A stretch of 39,649 nucleotides of DNA from Candidatus Levyibacteriota bacterium (GCA_003173895.1 PJMG01000024.1:1-39649), one strand, 5' to 3'. Counted from the first letter of the stretch, positions 6,745 to 15,335 are shown. Notes: a model not told the origin generated them from the letters alone. Program-made: numbers and translations.

Positions 6745-7407
6745 ATGAAAAATCACGTTTCTTTTGATATAGAATTTTTGGAAAATAATTATCCAGGAAA
6801 ATTAATTGTTATTGAAGGTGTTGATGGAGCAGGTAAGACTTTACAAGTGGAAAGAATTGTTGATTCACTAAAAAAATCTAGCGTTGATGTAATTTCTGCG
6901 AAGGAACCTACAAATTTAGTAATTGGTAAATTTATCCGAGAAAAGATTCTAAGCGGAAAAATTAATATTTCTCCAATTGCACTTCAATATTTATTTAATG
7001 CAGATCGTGCTATGCATTTAGAGGAAATTAAGGAATTGTTAAAGATGGGAAAAACTGTAATTATGGATCGATATTATTGGTCTGCTGTAGCGTATGCTTT
7101 AGCAGATATGGGAGGTAAGGTAGACTATTATCTAGCAGCATTCTCTGTGTTATCTTTTTATAATCGTTTTTTACTGCCGGATTTAACTATTTATCTTGAT
7201 TTACCAGTGAGTGTGGCTATTGAAAGAATTAGAAAAAGTCATAAACATTTAGAAATCTACGATCATCAGGATAAAATTAAAAAAATAGCTGAAGGATATA
7301 AGTTTTTAATAGATAAATTTCCAAAACAATTTACTTTTATTAATGCAGATCAAAAGGTAGAAAAAGTTACTAAAGATATTTTAGATGTAATAGAAAGAAT
7401 AAATTAA
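6745..7407 (+). CDS. tmk: Thymidylate kinase
   Basis: 220 aa, a P-loop kinase phosphorylating dTMP to dTDP with ATP. The P-loop GVDGAGKT lies at 25-32. The acceptor-site EPT follows the second strand. LFNADRAMH and DRYYWSAVAY form the family's nucleoside-binding motifs, and a basic RIRKSHK segment corresponds to the lid. Length is normal (about 205-220). The first 17 residues before GKLIVIEG are a slight N-terminal extension. It sits between dcd and the dcd-like paralogue, so three successive genes act on or resemble enzymes of the dCTP to dTTP route. Confidence 0.94.
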   Translation: MKNHVSFDIEFLENNYPGKLIVIEGVDGAGKTLQVERIVDSLKKSSVDVISAKEPTNLVIGKFIREKILSGKINISPIALQYLFNADRAMHLEEIKELLKMGKTVIMDRYYWSAVAYALADMGGKVDYYLAAFSVLSFYNRFLLPDLTIYLDLPVSVAIERIRKSHKHLEIYDHQDKIKKIAEGYKFLIDKFPKQFTFINADQKVEKVTKDILDVIERIN

Positions 7408-7482
7408 ATAGTTTATTTCCTCATTTTATATAGTTTGTTATCTTTCTACAAAATACTAAATACTTTATACTAAAGACTACTT

Positions 7483-8022
7483 ATGATTCTCGGACCCAAA
7501 AAACTTTTAGAATTAGTAAAAAAAATTAAACTTGTTGAAGGTTTATCAGATCGAGAACTGACCAATCCTGAAGGCGCAGGTTTTGATTTAAGATTAGGTG
7601 AAATTTATAGAATTAAAGGTAAAGCCTTTTTAGGCGTAACTGAACGCCAAACTCCAGATATAGAATTGGTACAAAAATTTGATTCTAAAGAGAATAAAAG
7701 TTTTACCATAATGCCTGATGAGTTTTATCTCATAACTACGATAGAATCAGTTAATTTACCTATTAATTTAACCGCCAATATAAAACCTAGAACTACTACT
7801 TTTCGCTCAGGACTTTTTATCAGATCGGGAAATGTCGCGCCGGGTTATAGTGGTAAATTAACTTTCGCTGTTAAAAACGAAGGAGGAGTACCAGTAACTT
7901 TAGAATTAGGCGCTCGTGTAATTCATATCCAATTTGAAGAAGTTTCAGGTGAAGGCGCTCAATATCGCGGCCAATGGCAAGATGGTCGTGTCTCCGCTAC
8001 TAAAAAAGAAGTACAAGTGTGA
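7483..8022 (+). CDS. dCTP deaminase/dUTPase-fold paralogue lacking catalytic residues
   Basis: 179 aa. It clearly belongs to the same fold as the dcd product two genes upstream: DLRLG (35-39) and a KPRTTTFRSGL segment aligning with GRSSLGRLGL. Where dCTP deaminase has its catalytic Glu (VLELGN), this protein has Ala129 (TFAVKN). The Asp of the DPGW motif is Ala119 (APGY). The two serines are threonines, and the HSTA loop is two residues shorter. It therefore should not deaminate dCTP, and classical dUTPase chemistry is also doubtful. It may be a regulatory or structural partner of the active enzyme, or act on another nucleotide. It ends 4 nt from the convergent gene. Confidence 0.8.
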   Translation: MILGPKKLLELVKKIKLVEGLSDRELTNPEGAGFDLRLGEIYRIKGKAFLGVTERQTPDIELVQKFDSKENKSFTIMPDEFYLITTIESVNLPINLTANIKPRTTTFRSGLFIRSGNVAPGYSGKLTFAVKNEGGVPVTLELGARVIHIQFEEVSGEGAQYRGQWQDGRVSATKKEVQV

Positions 8023-8026
8023 AATA

Positions 8027-9382
8027 CTAAATTGATGCAAGATAAGCTAGAGCAACTCCTAACCCAATAGCATTTTTGGGAAGAGATTTAGGAAATTGAG
8101 AAAAAAAAGTGTTTATTTGTTCCTGAGTTCCATTTTGCTGGGATTTGAGAGGGAGAAGCATAGCAGAACATCCTATAGTCGGAGATGTAGGTAGAGGTTC
8201 TAAATCTGAAAAACGATATTGATCATCGGGAGTATGTACTTGCCATATTAATTCTTTTCCTTCACTATTTCGTTTATGCTCCAATGCCTGAGTTTCTTCA
8301 TTATATATAAAGTATGCTGGATTTAGTATTTTTTTCTTATGCTCATGCTTATAGGCAAATTCATTTATTGCATGCTTGAGAGAAACGAGAGCCGGGTTAT
8401 GATTTTTACTTACTACTTGTCTCATAGCATGATTTACTGTCGAATATTTTGAATAAAAGTCTAAATCTTCTAATATCTTATCTAATTGAGGATTTAATTT
8501 AACTACTTGCCTAATTGTAAGATTTTTATTAACTTGTTGACCAAGAATCTGTTTGATTATTTCAGAACCTTCTTTAATTTTTTGTCTAAATTGATCATTC
8601 CAGTCTCCTTCTTTCAGCAATCGATTGCTTATTCTAATAATCAAATCTTGCGCTTGTTGGATAGGTAAATCTAAAAATGCTTCTTTTACTTTTTGGAATG
8701 CTTTGTTTTCTTCAGAATCATCCTCTTTTAATGCAAACATTTCATATAAACCTCCATTACCCCTAGTGGAGGAATTTTGTTTTGCAAGATCTACTAATAG
8801 AGGTATAGAATTTCCAATCAGTGTAAGATGATCAATACCTTTTTCCTGAGATAACTGTTTGGTACTATTTACAAAAGTTGAAATGATTTCAATTCCTATA
8901 CCTAATGCTTCGAAAAGATCACGCCTTCTGTCTCCCATTTCTCTTTGTGCCCTACGTAAAGTAATCATAACAGGCGCATGATGTAATAGTACCTGCATTT
9001 TTTCATGATTGATATGTTTTCTAAATAAGCCCTTAATATATGCATTGACTCTATTAAAATCAGTTTCTCCTTGTTCTCTTAAGTCTTTTGGAGTTTTAAA
9101 ATAATGGATTGTTAGTGCATCTTCTTCTCGCCCAATTACTCTAGGGAAATGTATTATTTTCCCACCATCTTCACTACGAAAATAGGGCCCATGATTTTTA
9201 TTTAATTCAAAAATAATATCTTCTGCAGCTTTCTCTATAATACTTCCTTGAACAGTGCCTCTAATTTCTTTAGCAAAACCTGGATATTGTCGTATCTCTC
9301 TACGGGTTAGAGCTGACCACGGGTACTTAAGTTTAAATAATTCTCCCGCTAATCGAGGTGCTGAAAATCTATCCTGGTACAT
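8027..9382 (-). CDS. Unknown 451-aa soluble protein
   Basis: 451 aa from the ATG at 9382 (MYQDRFSAPRL). A longer frame begins at 9484, but the promoter TTGACA-17-TATTAT at 9395-9423 lies inside it, so the shorter start is preferred. Largely alpha-helical and charged, with no signal peptide, no convincing membrane segment and no motif I recognise. The C-terminal 60 residues (from about SPTIGCSAMLLPLK) are more hydrophobic. It is transcribed divergently from thyA across a spacer with a perfect 13-bp inverted repeat, and is wedged inside the thymidylate gene block. A functional link to that block is possible but unsupported. Confidence 0.75.
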   Translation of the reverse strand: MYQDRFSAPRLAGELFKLKYPWSALTRREIRQYPGFAKEIRGTVQGSIIEKAAEDIIFELNKNHGPYFRSEDGGKIIHFPRVIGREEDALTIHYFKTPKDLREQGETDFNRVNAYIKGLFRKHINHEKMQVLLHHAPVMITLRRAQREMGDRRRDLFEALGIGIEIISTFVNSTKQLSQEKGIDHLTLIGNSIPLLVDLAKQNSSTRGNGGLYEMFALKEDDSEENKAFQKVKEAFLDLPIQQAQDLIIRISNRLLKEGDWNDQFRQKIKEGSEIIKQILGQQVNKNLTIRQVVKLNPQLDKILEDLDFYSKYSTVNHAMRQVVSKNHNPALVSLKHAINEFAYKHEHKKKILNPAYFIYNEETQALEHKRNSEGKELIWQVHTPDDQYRFSDLEPLPTSPTIGCSAMLLPLKSQQNGTQEQINTFFSQFPKSLPKNAIGLGVALAYLASI

Positions 9383-9394
9383 AATAATCAACCC

Positions 9395-9423
9395 ATAATA
9401 ACAAAGCCTATCTATTTTGTCAA
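9395..9423 (-). promoter_or_regulatory. Promoter of the 451-aa protein gene
   Basis: Minus-strand TTGACA (9418-9423), 17-nt spacer, TATTAT (9395-9400), 12 nt to the ATG at 9382. The predicted leader is about 6 nt, too short for a Shine-Dalgarno. Confidence 0.75.
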
Positions 9424-9448
9424 AAATATAACATTGATGAAATATGAA

Positions 9449-9478
9449 TTTTTTAAAATAGAATCCTATTTTAAAAAA
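9449..9478. repeat. Perfect 13-bp inverted repeat between divergent genes
   Basis: TTTTTTAAAATAG (9449-9461), 4-nt centre AATC, CTATTTTAAAAAA (9466-9478). It lies between two divergent promoters, where no transcript should end, so it may be an operator rather than a terminator. Confidence 0.6.
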
Positions 9479-9543
9479 CATCACAATTAACTATCTTTTA
9501 TAGTAGATAACTAGTAGTATCTAGTAAGTTTTAAAATGTTATA

Positions 9544-9573
9544 TTGTTCCTACCACCTTCTACGTGTTACATT
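9544..9573 (+). promoter_or_regulatory. thyA promoter, leaderless type
   Basis: TTGTTC (9544-9549), 18-nt spacer, TACATT (9568-9573), 6 nt to the ATG at 9580. Confidence 0.6.
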
Positions 9574-9579
9574 TTATTT

Positions 9580-10530
9580 ATGGATCATCCTGAATATCAA
9601 TATTTAAATCTCCTAAAAGACGTTCTGGATAATGGTTTTAGAAAAGTAGATCGAGGAACTGGTGATGCTTCATATAGCGTATTTGGTAGACAAATTCGAT
9701 TTGACTTATCTAAAGGGTTTCCACTTCTAACTACGAAAAGAGTTTATTGGAAGGGAGTTCTACATGAACTATATTGGTTTTTCTCGGGGCAGAGTAATAT
9801 AAAATATTTAGTCGATAATAATGTTCATATTTGGGATGATTACCCATATAAAATTTATCATTCAAAAGTGAAAAGTGAAAAGTTAAAAGACATAACTAAA
9901 GAGGGGTTTATAGAAAAAATTCACACTGATGATAAATTTGCAAAAAAATGGGGAAATTTACCTAAAATTTATGGAGAATTATGGAGATCTTGGCCTACTC
10001 GAACAGGGCGAACTATAGATCAGCTGGCTTGGATAGTTCAGGAAATTAAAGATGATCCTAACGCACATAATCTTATAGTTAATTCCTGGAATCCTGAATA
10101 TCTTTATACTATGGCGACTTTAGAAGATGCTTCACGTTTTCCTATTTGCCATAACATGTACCAGGTAAATATTATCAACGGAAAATTATCTCTACAACTT
10201 TACCAGCGAAGTGCTGATTTATTCTTAGGAGTACCTTTTAATATAGCTTCCTATGCATTATTGACTTTAATTTTAGCTCGCATAACTGGTTATAAACCAG
10301 GTGAATTTGTCCATACTTTCGGTGATGCTCACATTTATGAAAATCATGTGGAACAAGTAAAAGAAGAATTAACACGTGAACCCAGACCATTTCCTGAGAT
10401 TAAACTTGACCCAACATTAAAAACGCTGGATGATTTTACGCCTGATAAAATTGAACTACTAAATTATAATCCTCATCCTACTCTTAAAGCAGAACTTAGT
10501 GTGTCAGGAGGATTTTTTGATAAAAAATGA
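9580..10530 (+). CDS. thyA: Thymidylate synthase
   Basis: 316 aa from the ATG at 9580, since the in-frame codon at 9544 is inside the promoter. It methylates dUMP to dTMP using methylene-tetrahydrofolate, yielding dihydrofolate. Visible motifs are FPLLTTKR (47-54) with the phosphate-binding Arg, the active-site Cys190-His191 in RFPICHNMYQ, and QLYQRSADLFLGVPFNIASY and HTFGDAHIY for dUMP and folate binding. The length equals that of the longer (Lactobacillus-type) enzymes because of an insertion at about 90-130. Part of that insertion (SKVKSEKLK) is encoded by a low-complexity AAAGTGAAAAGTGAAAAGTT stretch. It overlaps folA by 4 nt (ATGA), implying translational coupling. Confidence 0.96.
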   Translation: MDHPEYQYLNLLKDVLDNGFRKVDRGTGDASYSVFGRQIRFDLSKGFPLLTTKRVYWKGVLHELYWFFSGQSNIKYLVDNNVHIWDDYPYKIYHSKVKSEKLKDITKEGFIEKIHTDDKFAKKWGNLPKIYGELWRSWPTRTGRTIDQLAWIVQEIKDDPNAHNLIVNSWNPEYLYTMATLEDASRFPICHNMYQVNIINGKLSLQLYQRSADLFLGVPFNIASYALLTLILARITGYKPGEFVHTFGDAHIYENHVEQVKEELTREPRPFPEIKLDPTLKTLDDFTPDKIELLNYNPHPTLKAELSVSGGFFDKK

Positions 10531-11009
10531 TTTCTATTATTGCAGCCATTGGTAAAAATCGCGAAGTGGGTGCTAAAAATGCACTTCTTTGGCATATTCC
10601 AGGTGAGTTAAAACGTTTTAAAGAAATCACCATAGGTCATCCCATTATCATGGGTAGGAAAACTTATGAATCTATCGGTCGAGTTCTCCCAGGAAGAACG
10701 AACATTATTGTTACGCGGGATCCAGAATTTAAAGTGGATGGAGCAGTGATAGTCGATTCTTTAGAAAAAGCCATTGATATTGCTACAAATGAAAAAGTCG
10801 AAGAAATCTTCATCATTGGCGGGGGGCAGATTTGGGCTCAATCTCTAGGAAAAAACTTAGTCGATCGTTTGTATTTGACTCTAATAGATAAAGAATTTTC
10901 CCAAGCAGATGTTTTCTTTCCAGATTATTCAGCATTTAAAAAGGTAATTGAAAAGAAAGATATGGTAGGCCCAGAATTTAATTACACCTTTTTAACCCTC
11001 GAGAAATAA
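10527..11009 (+). CDS. folA: Dihydrofolate reductase
   Basis: 160 aa. It reduces the dihydrofolate produced by thymidylate synthase back to tetrahydrofolate with NADPH. Motifs: IIAAIGKNREVG at the N-terminus, LLWHIPGELKRFKEIT with the active-site acid Glu27 (Asp in many bacteria), IIMGRKTYESIG for NADPH binding, and IIGGGQIW. Length is typical. The start codon overlaps the thyA stop in ATGA, so the two enzymes are made from one message. Confidence 0.95.
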   Translation: MISIIAAIGKNREVGAKNALLWHIPGELKRFKEITIGHPIIMGRKTYESIGRVLPGRTNIIVTRDPEFKVDGAVIVDSLEKAIDIATNEKVEEIFIIGGGQIWAQSLGKNLVDRLYLTLIDKEFSQADVFFPDYSAFKKVIEKKDMVGPEFNYTFLTLEK

Positions 11010-11060
11010 TTTTTGTCTAAAAATCAACCCATAACCTATATTTTGATACAATATACTATA

Positions 11061-11088
11061 TTGACAAGCAATTAGAAAGACTTATAAT
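11061..11088 (+). promoter_or_regulatory. Strong consensus promoter
   Basis: TTGACA (11061-11066), 16-nt spacer, TATAAT (11083-11088), 12 nt to the ATG at 11101. The leader would be about 6 nt, with no room for a Shine-Dalgarno. Confidence 0.85.
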
Positions 11089-11100
11089 ATTGCATATATT

Positions 11101-11928
11101 ATGAATCCAGAAGCACGAAGAGAGATTATAAAACCAAGGGATGTGCATCAAGCATTTGTAGATGCTGCTAATAACAATGGTGGAGTAGTAGATCTGTCAC
11201 AGTTCCAAGGTAAAGATGCACACATGCTTGCCAAACGAATGGAAATTCTTGGTGGTGTTGGACGAGTTACTAGGTATATAGAATATTTGCAAAGTCTTTT
11301 ATTGCTAAGTGTCTGGTTACCTGGGGGTATTCCACTGGTTCCTATTACTGCCAGTTTATATGGTATGCTTTATCTAGCTACTGTAACAATTGAAGGAGGC
11401 TACTTAAATAAAAGAGCAGGTGAATATGCGAAAGCTCTAGAAGGTTTAGGGTTAGGTAATGATTTATCAAAAAACATAATTACTAGTGAAAAAAGACGTA
11501 GATGGACTAGAAAATGGTCAGGAGTTAGAGGTGCGGGTATAGCGACTGGTGTTGCCGGTCTGGCGTTTTGGATAGGAAGTAATATTGATAAAACTTTGGG
11601 AGTTTTTGGAGGAATTGATGCAGTATTACACGTAGGAGGTCCAGCTGGAATAGGTCTCGGAGTTCTTTCTTATGTAGGTAGGATGAGAAGAGAACTTTGG
11701 CAAGCCCCGGTATTTGGAAAGAAAATAAATAAAACACTACCAGATAGACCAGCGACTGTAGTTCCGGAAGTAGCATCTAGAATAACAGCTAAAAAAAGAG
11801 GTCCAGTGTTAACATCTCATATAGAATCAGAGCCAGAGCCAATACCTATTTCAAGACCAATTGAGACACCTGCTCGAGTAATAATCCCCTTAGATCAAAG
11901 AGATAGAAGAATGTGGAGAGAGAAGTAA
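11101..11928 (+). CDS. Unknown membrane protein
   Basis: 275 aa. A soluble N-terminal segment (1-60) is followed by hydrophobic segments at about 62-95 (possibly two helices) and about 142-190 (two Gly-rich helices separated by DKTLGVFGGIDAVL). The C-terminal 75 residues are Pro/Arg-rich and probably disordered and cytosolic. No catalytic motif is recognised. It has one of the strongest promoters in the window and a near-leaderless start, and ends 1 nt from the convergent prfA, so its transcript should run antisense into prfA unless stopped by other means. Confidence 0.75.
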   Translation: MNPEARREIIKPRDVHQAFVDAANNNGGVVDLSQFQGKDAHMLAKRMEILGGVGRVTRYIEYLQSLLLLSVWLPGGIPLVPITASLYGMLYLATVTIEGGYLNKRAGEYAKALEGLGLGNDLSKNIITSEKRRRWTRKWSGVRGAGIATGVAGLAFWIGSNIDKTLGVFGGIDAVLHVGGPAGIGLGVLSYVGRMRRELWQAPVFGKKINKTLPDRPATVVPEVASRITAKKRGPVLTSHIESEPEPIPISRPIETPARVIIPLDQRDRRMWREK

Positions 11929-11929
11929 T

Positions 11930-12814
11930 TTAATTTAGATTTTCCTTTAAATACTCGACGATTTCCTCTAAAAATCCATCCATAATTTTCGGTAAGTTGT
12001 GCCAGGATTTATTAACTCTATGATCTGTTAGGCGATCCTGGGGAAAATTATATGTTCTTATTTTTTCTGCTCGCATACCACGACCGACTTGGGTAGATTT
12101 GAGGCTTCCTATCTCTTCGTTTCTTTTTTCTATTTCGATTTCCCAAAGTTTAGCTCTTAGCATTTCCATGGCGATATCTCGATTTTGTAATTGTGAACGT
12201 TCTGTTTGACAGGATACTACTATTCCTGTGGGTTTATGTTTCAATCTGACTGCTGAAGAAACCTTATTTACATTCTGACCGCCGTGACCACCAGCCCTGA
12301 AGGCCTCAAAGTCTATATCTTCAGGATTTATATAAAGATCGATATCATCCAATTCTGGTAAAACAGAAACAGTAGCAGTAGAAGTGTGAACCCTGCCTCT
12401 TTTTTCTGTTTCAGGAATTCTCTGAACTCGATGAACGCCAGCTTCATATTTAAAAATTCCGAAAACATTATCTCCGTCAATTTTTATTACATGTTCATCT
12501 AAAACTTGAACATTAAATCCTTTTAACTGTGCAAAGCGCGTGTACATTCGGATTAATTCATCTGCCCAAATTTTAGCTTCTTCGCCACCTGCTGCTCCTT
12601 TAACTTCTAAGATAACATTACGATCATCATAATTATCAGCATTTTCTTCTTTTTCAGCTTGAAGAGTAGCTTCTATTTGAGATTTTTCTTCTTCTAATTT
12701 TTTAATTTCTTCAGTAGCCAAGTCAGCCATATCTGGATTTTCTTCCAGTAATAATTTGGTTTCTGCGATTTTATTTTCTAATTCTTGAATTTGTGTTAAA
12801 CGATAATCAGCCAT
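11930..12814 (-). CDS. prfA: Peptide chain release factor 1
   Basis: 294 aa. It recognises UAA/UAG stop codons and triggers peptide release. The GGQ catalytic loop is in [13 protein letters not shown]. The stop-recognition tripeptide position reads Pro-Glu-Thr in RVQRIPETE, i.e. the P-x-T of RF1, not the SPF of RF2. It is about 65 residues shorter than typical RF1 (about 360), the loss being in the N-terminal coiled-coil domain. The ATG at 12814 is supported by a promoter 6 nt upstream. It lies downstream of rpmE in the common bacterial order, but the methyltransferase gene prmC that usually follows is absent here. Confidence 0.95.
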   Translation of the reverse strand: MADYRLTQIQELENKIAETKLLLEENPDMADLATEEIKKLEEEKSQIEATLQAEKEENADNYDDRNVILEVKGAAGGEEAKIWADELIRMYTRFAQLKGFNVQVLDEHVIKIDGDNVFGIFKYEAGVHRVQRIPETEKRGRVHTSTATVSVLPELDDIDLYINPEDIDFEAFRAGGHGGQNVNKVSSAVRLKHKPTGIVVSCQTERSQLQNRDIAMEMLRAKLWEIEIEKRNEEIGSLKSTQVGRGMRAEKIRTYNFPQDRLTDHRVNKSWHNLPKIMDGFLEEIVEYLKENLN

Positions 12815-12820
12815 AGGTTT

Positions 12821-12849
12821 ATTTTAATCATAAAAAGATTCTGAAACAA
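12821..12849 (-). promoter_or_regulatory. prfA promoter, leaderless type
   Basis: Minus-strand TTGTTT (12844-12849), 17-nt spacer, TAAAAT (12821-12826), 6 nt to the ATG at 12814. The -35 lies in the loop of the rpmE terminator hairpin. Confidence 0.65.
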
Positions 12850-12858
12850 GTTCAGAAT
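12832..12858 (-). terminator. rpmE intrinsic terminator formed by a dispersed repeat
   Basis: Minus-strand ATTCTGAA, 5-nt loop, TTCAGAAT (12838-12858), followed by CTTTTT (12832-12837). It lies 17 nt after the rpmE stop. Confidence 0.75.
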
Positions 12859-12864
12859 GACGAA
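12836..12864 (-). repeat. Dispersed palindrome, copy D
   Basis: Variant of the family with perfect 8-bp arms (plus-strand ATTCTGAA/TTCAGAAT) and a trailing GACG. It doubles as the rpmE terminator and carries the prfA -35. Confidence 0.75.
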
Positions 12865-12875
12865 GGAGTAAGGGG

Positions 12876-13172
12876 CTACTTAAGATCGGAGAGCATTTCG
12901 GCGAGGGATTTAGGACCAGCAGCTTTAGCTTTTTGTTCTTCCACCTTTTTCTTAGCAGTGACTTTAAACTGTGCAGCTTTTTGCTGTCTAGTCTGGAATT
13001 TCTGAATAAGAGAAGCTGTATCTACGAATTTCTGAGTTCCAGTATAAAAAGGATGACAGTTATAACATAATTCAACTCTGATAGAAGGCACAGTAGAGCC
13101 TGTAGTAAAGGTATTACCACATGCACAGACAACTTGAGTTTGGAAATATTGTGGGTGAATTTTCGCTTTCAT
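12876..13172 (-). CDS. rpmE: Ribosomal protein bL31 (zinc-binding form)
   Basis: 98 aa. Large-subunit protein bL31 with the four-cysteine zinc site Cys16-x-Cys18 and Cys36-x2-Cys39 ([10 protein letters not shown]). The N-terminus MKAKIHPQY is diagnostic. Typical bL31 is about 66-75 aa; this one has a basic Lys/Ala-rich C-terminal extension from about residue 62. The start is supported by a TGG-extended TATAAT box 9 nt upstream. An intrinsic terminator follows, separating it from prfA. Confidence 0.95.
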   Translation of the reverse strand: MKAKIHPQYFQTQVVCACGNTFTTGSTVPSIRVELCYNCHPFYTGTQKFVDTASLIQKFQTRQQKAAQFKVTAKKKVEEQKAKAAGPKSLAEMLSDLK

Positions 13173-13181
13173 GATACAAAT

Positions 13182-13190
13182 ATTATACCA
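13182..13190 (-). promoter_or_regulatory. rpmE promoter (extended -10)
   Basis: Minus-strand TGG-TATAAT (13182-13190), 9 nt before the ATG at 13172. No clear -35 is seen. Confidence 0.65.
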
Positions 13191-13201
13191 AAAAGAGAGT
13201 A

Positions 13202-14104
13202 TTACTTCAACAGTTTATGGAATGGATGATAATGTAGACGACCTTCAGCGATATAAATGCCTAAAAAGACTAAAATGGATCCAATTATAAAAAATCCATT
13301 GGGATATTCGTGAACTAGAGGCATAGCCACTAAAATAGCTGCTATAGGATCAATATATAGAAAGACGCTTGTTTGAGAGGCAGGAATTTGTTTCAATCCC
13401 CAATAATAAAGAAAATAGGCGATAGTAGATGAAAAAATAACCCCAAATAAAATAGCGACTACAGCCTCAAAAGAAATTTGAGAAATAAGAGTATAAGTTT
13501 GTACCTCATTTACGAAAAAGGGTAATATACAAATACTGCTGACTAAAAATGACCAAAAAGCTAAAGTGAGTGCAGAATATTTTTTAAGAGTTTCTTTAGC
13601 TAAAATAGCACCGCTAACAGTACCTAGCATAGAGATTACTAGTAAAAGATTACCTATAAATGATCCCGTATGATTACTAATTAATAATGGTTCGATAACT
13701 ATAAGTAAAACTCCTGTAAGTCCAAGTAAATTGCCTAAAAAAATTCTTTTAGTAGGTTTTTCATTTAAAAATATTATAGCTGAAAAAAGTAAAAAAATAG
13801 GTTCACTGCTGCCTATAATGGGTGCATTAATACTAAGTGTTTTTTGAATCCCGACCAGGAAAAAAACAATATTAATAAAAATAGCTAAAAATCCGGCTAG
13901 AAAAACTTTAGGTGAATCTTTTAATTTCACTTTAACATTTCCTTTGGAAATAAATAAAATAATAATAGCAGCAAAAATAAATCTAAAAAAAGATAAAGTG
14001 TAAGGGTGTAGGGTAGTGAACGACCATTTAAAAATGGGTGCGCCGATTCCCCAAATAGTATTGGCGATAATTAAAGCTAAGACTGCTTTTTTATACTTGG
14101 ACAC
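13202..14104 (-). CDS. EamA/DMT-family transporter
   Basis: 300 aa, an inner-membrane protein with ten predicted helices in two homologous halves, typical of the drug/metabolite transporter superfamily. Diagnostic segments are [17 protein letters not shown] at the start of half one, and [40 protein letters not shown] in half two. The substrate cannot be told from sequence. The start is GTG at 14104, immediately after the hisS stop (TAAGTG), so translation is likely coupled to hisS. Confidence 0.9.
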   Translation of the reverse strand: MSKYKKAVLALIIANTIWGIGAPIFKWSFTTLHPYTLSFFRFIFAAIIILFISKGNVKVKLKDSPKVFLAGFLAIFINIVFFLVGIQKTLSINAPIIGSSEPIFLLFSAIIFLNEKPTKRIFLGNLLGLTGVLLIVIEPLLISNHTGSFIGNLLLVISMLGTVSGAILAKETLKKYSALTLAFWSFLVSSICILPFFVNEVQTYTLISQISFEAVVAILFGVIFSSTIAYFLYYWGLKQIPASQTSVFLYIDPIAAILVAMPLVHEYPNGFFIIGSILVFLGIYIAEGRLHYHPFHKLLK

Positions 14105-15319
14105 TTATTTAGTTTGGAGAATTTTTAGGGCCTCGTCAAGACTTAAGGTTTGCTGCGTCCTGTTTTTAAGATCTTTTAGAATTATAACTTGTTTACTGAT
14201 TTCATCAGGTCCTAAAATTATGGCATAAGGAATTCCTTTAGCATCTGCATATTTTAACTGCTTATCTAATTTAGAATTTAGATCTAAATAAATTTCAGTA
14301 TTAATATTATTTTCGCGAAGTTGATTAGCAATTTTTAGAGAATCATTTGCTAAATCTGAAGAAAAAATGGTTACTAAAACTTTACTAGTTTGAAGAACAC
14401 TTTCTGGAAATAAATTTAATTCTTCCATAGCTTCCAAAGTTCTATCAAAACCTATAGCAAAACCTACCGCTGGAATATTTTTTTTCGCAAACATACCAAT
14501 TAGTCTATCATAGCGACCTCCGCCGCAAAGAGAAGAAGATAATTTATCACTTTTTAAAACTATTTCAAAAATAATACCAGTATAATAGTCTAAACCTCTA
14601 ACTAAAGTAGAATCAAATTCCCAAGAGGAAGATGAATTTCCCATTTGTTCATAATTTTCTAAAACTTCTTGCAAGTATAGAGATGGTTTTAATGTTTTTA
14701 CTTGATTAAGAATACTTTTAGCTTCATCAATTGAAAAATTTTTTTCTGTCAATTCTTTTAAAACTCCTTCTTCGCCAATTTTATTTAATTTATCTAAAGT
14801 GGGTAGAGCAGTAAGAGGAATTTCTTTTAAAAGTGCACGATCATTTACTTTTATAACTATATCTAATCCTAATTTTTTATATCCTTCATAAACTACAGCT
14901 AAAATTTCTGCATCAGCCAATCTTGAATTAGTACCAATAATATCTGCGTCAAACTGTAGAAATTCTCTATATCTACCTTTTTGTGTATTTTCTGCTCGCC
15001 AAACAGGTTGTACTTGGTAACGTTTAAAAGGCATGGGTAATTCATTTTGATATTGAGCTACCACTCGAGCAGTGGGCACTGTTTGGTCATAACGCATAGC
15101 GACTTTTCTTTTACCATTATCTTCGAATCTATACATTAATTTTTCGCCTTCTTCGCCATATTTACCAGTCAGGATTTCATCATATTCCAGAACTGGAGTT
15201 TCTAAAGGCTCAAAACCATACGACTCAAACACTTTTTTTAAAGTGTTAATAAGATATTGTCGTTTTCGCGCCTCAAGTGGCAAAAAGTCTCTAAAACCTT
15301 TTAAGGTCTGAATGTTCAT
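14105..15319 (-). CDS. hisS: Histidyl-tRNA synthetase
   Basis: 404 aa, a class II synthetase charging tRNA-His. Motifs: LKGFRDFLP at the N-terminus, motif 2 as FKRYQVQPVWRAE, the histidine-specific LVRGLDYYTGIIFE and GGGRYDRLIG, and motif 3 near AVGFAIGFDR. The C-terminal anticodon-binding domain occupies about 310-404. Length is typical. The start at 15319 is supported by a TGC-extended TACAAT box 7 nt upstream in the 31-nt gap after the permease gene, so it has its own promoter and is cotranscribed with the EamA gene downstream. Confidence 0.96.
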   Translation of the reverse strand: MNIQTLKGFRDFLPLEARKRQYLINTLKKVFESYGFEPLETPVLEYDEILTGKYGEEGEKLMYRFEDNGKRKVAMRYDQTVPTARVVAQYQNELPMPFKRYQVQPVWRAENTQKGRYREFLQFDADIIGTNSRLADAEILAVVYEGYKKLGLDIVIKVNDRALLKEIPLTALPTLDKLNKIGEEGVLKELTEKNFSIDEAKSILNQVKTLKPSLYLQEVLENYEQMGNSSSSWEFDSTLVRGLDYYTGIIFEIVLKSDKLSSSLCGGGRYDRLIGMFAKKNIPAVGFAIGFDRTLEAMEELNLFPESVLQTSKVLVTIFSSDLANDSLKIANQLRENNINTEIYLDLNSKLDKQLKYADAKGIPYAIILGPDEISKQVIILKDLKNRTQQTLSLDEALKILQTK

Positions 15320-15326
15320 AGCTCTT

Positions 15327-15335
15327 ATTGTAGCA
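15327..15335 (-). promoter_or_regulatory. hisS promoter (extended -10), leaderless type
   Basis: Minus-strand TGC-TACAAT (15327-15335), 7 nt before the ATG at 15319. No good -35. Confidence 0.6.
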
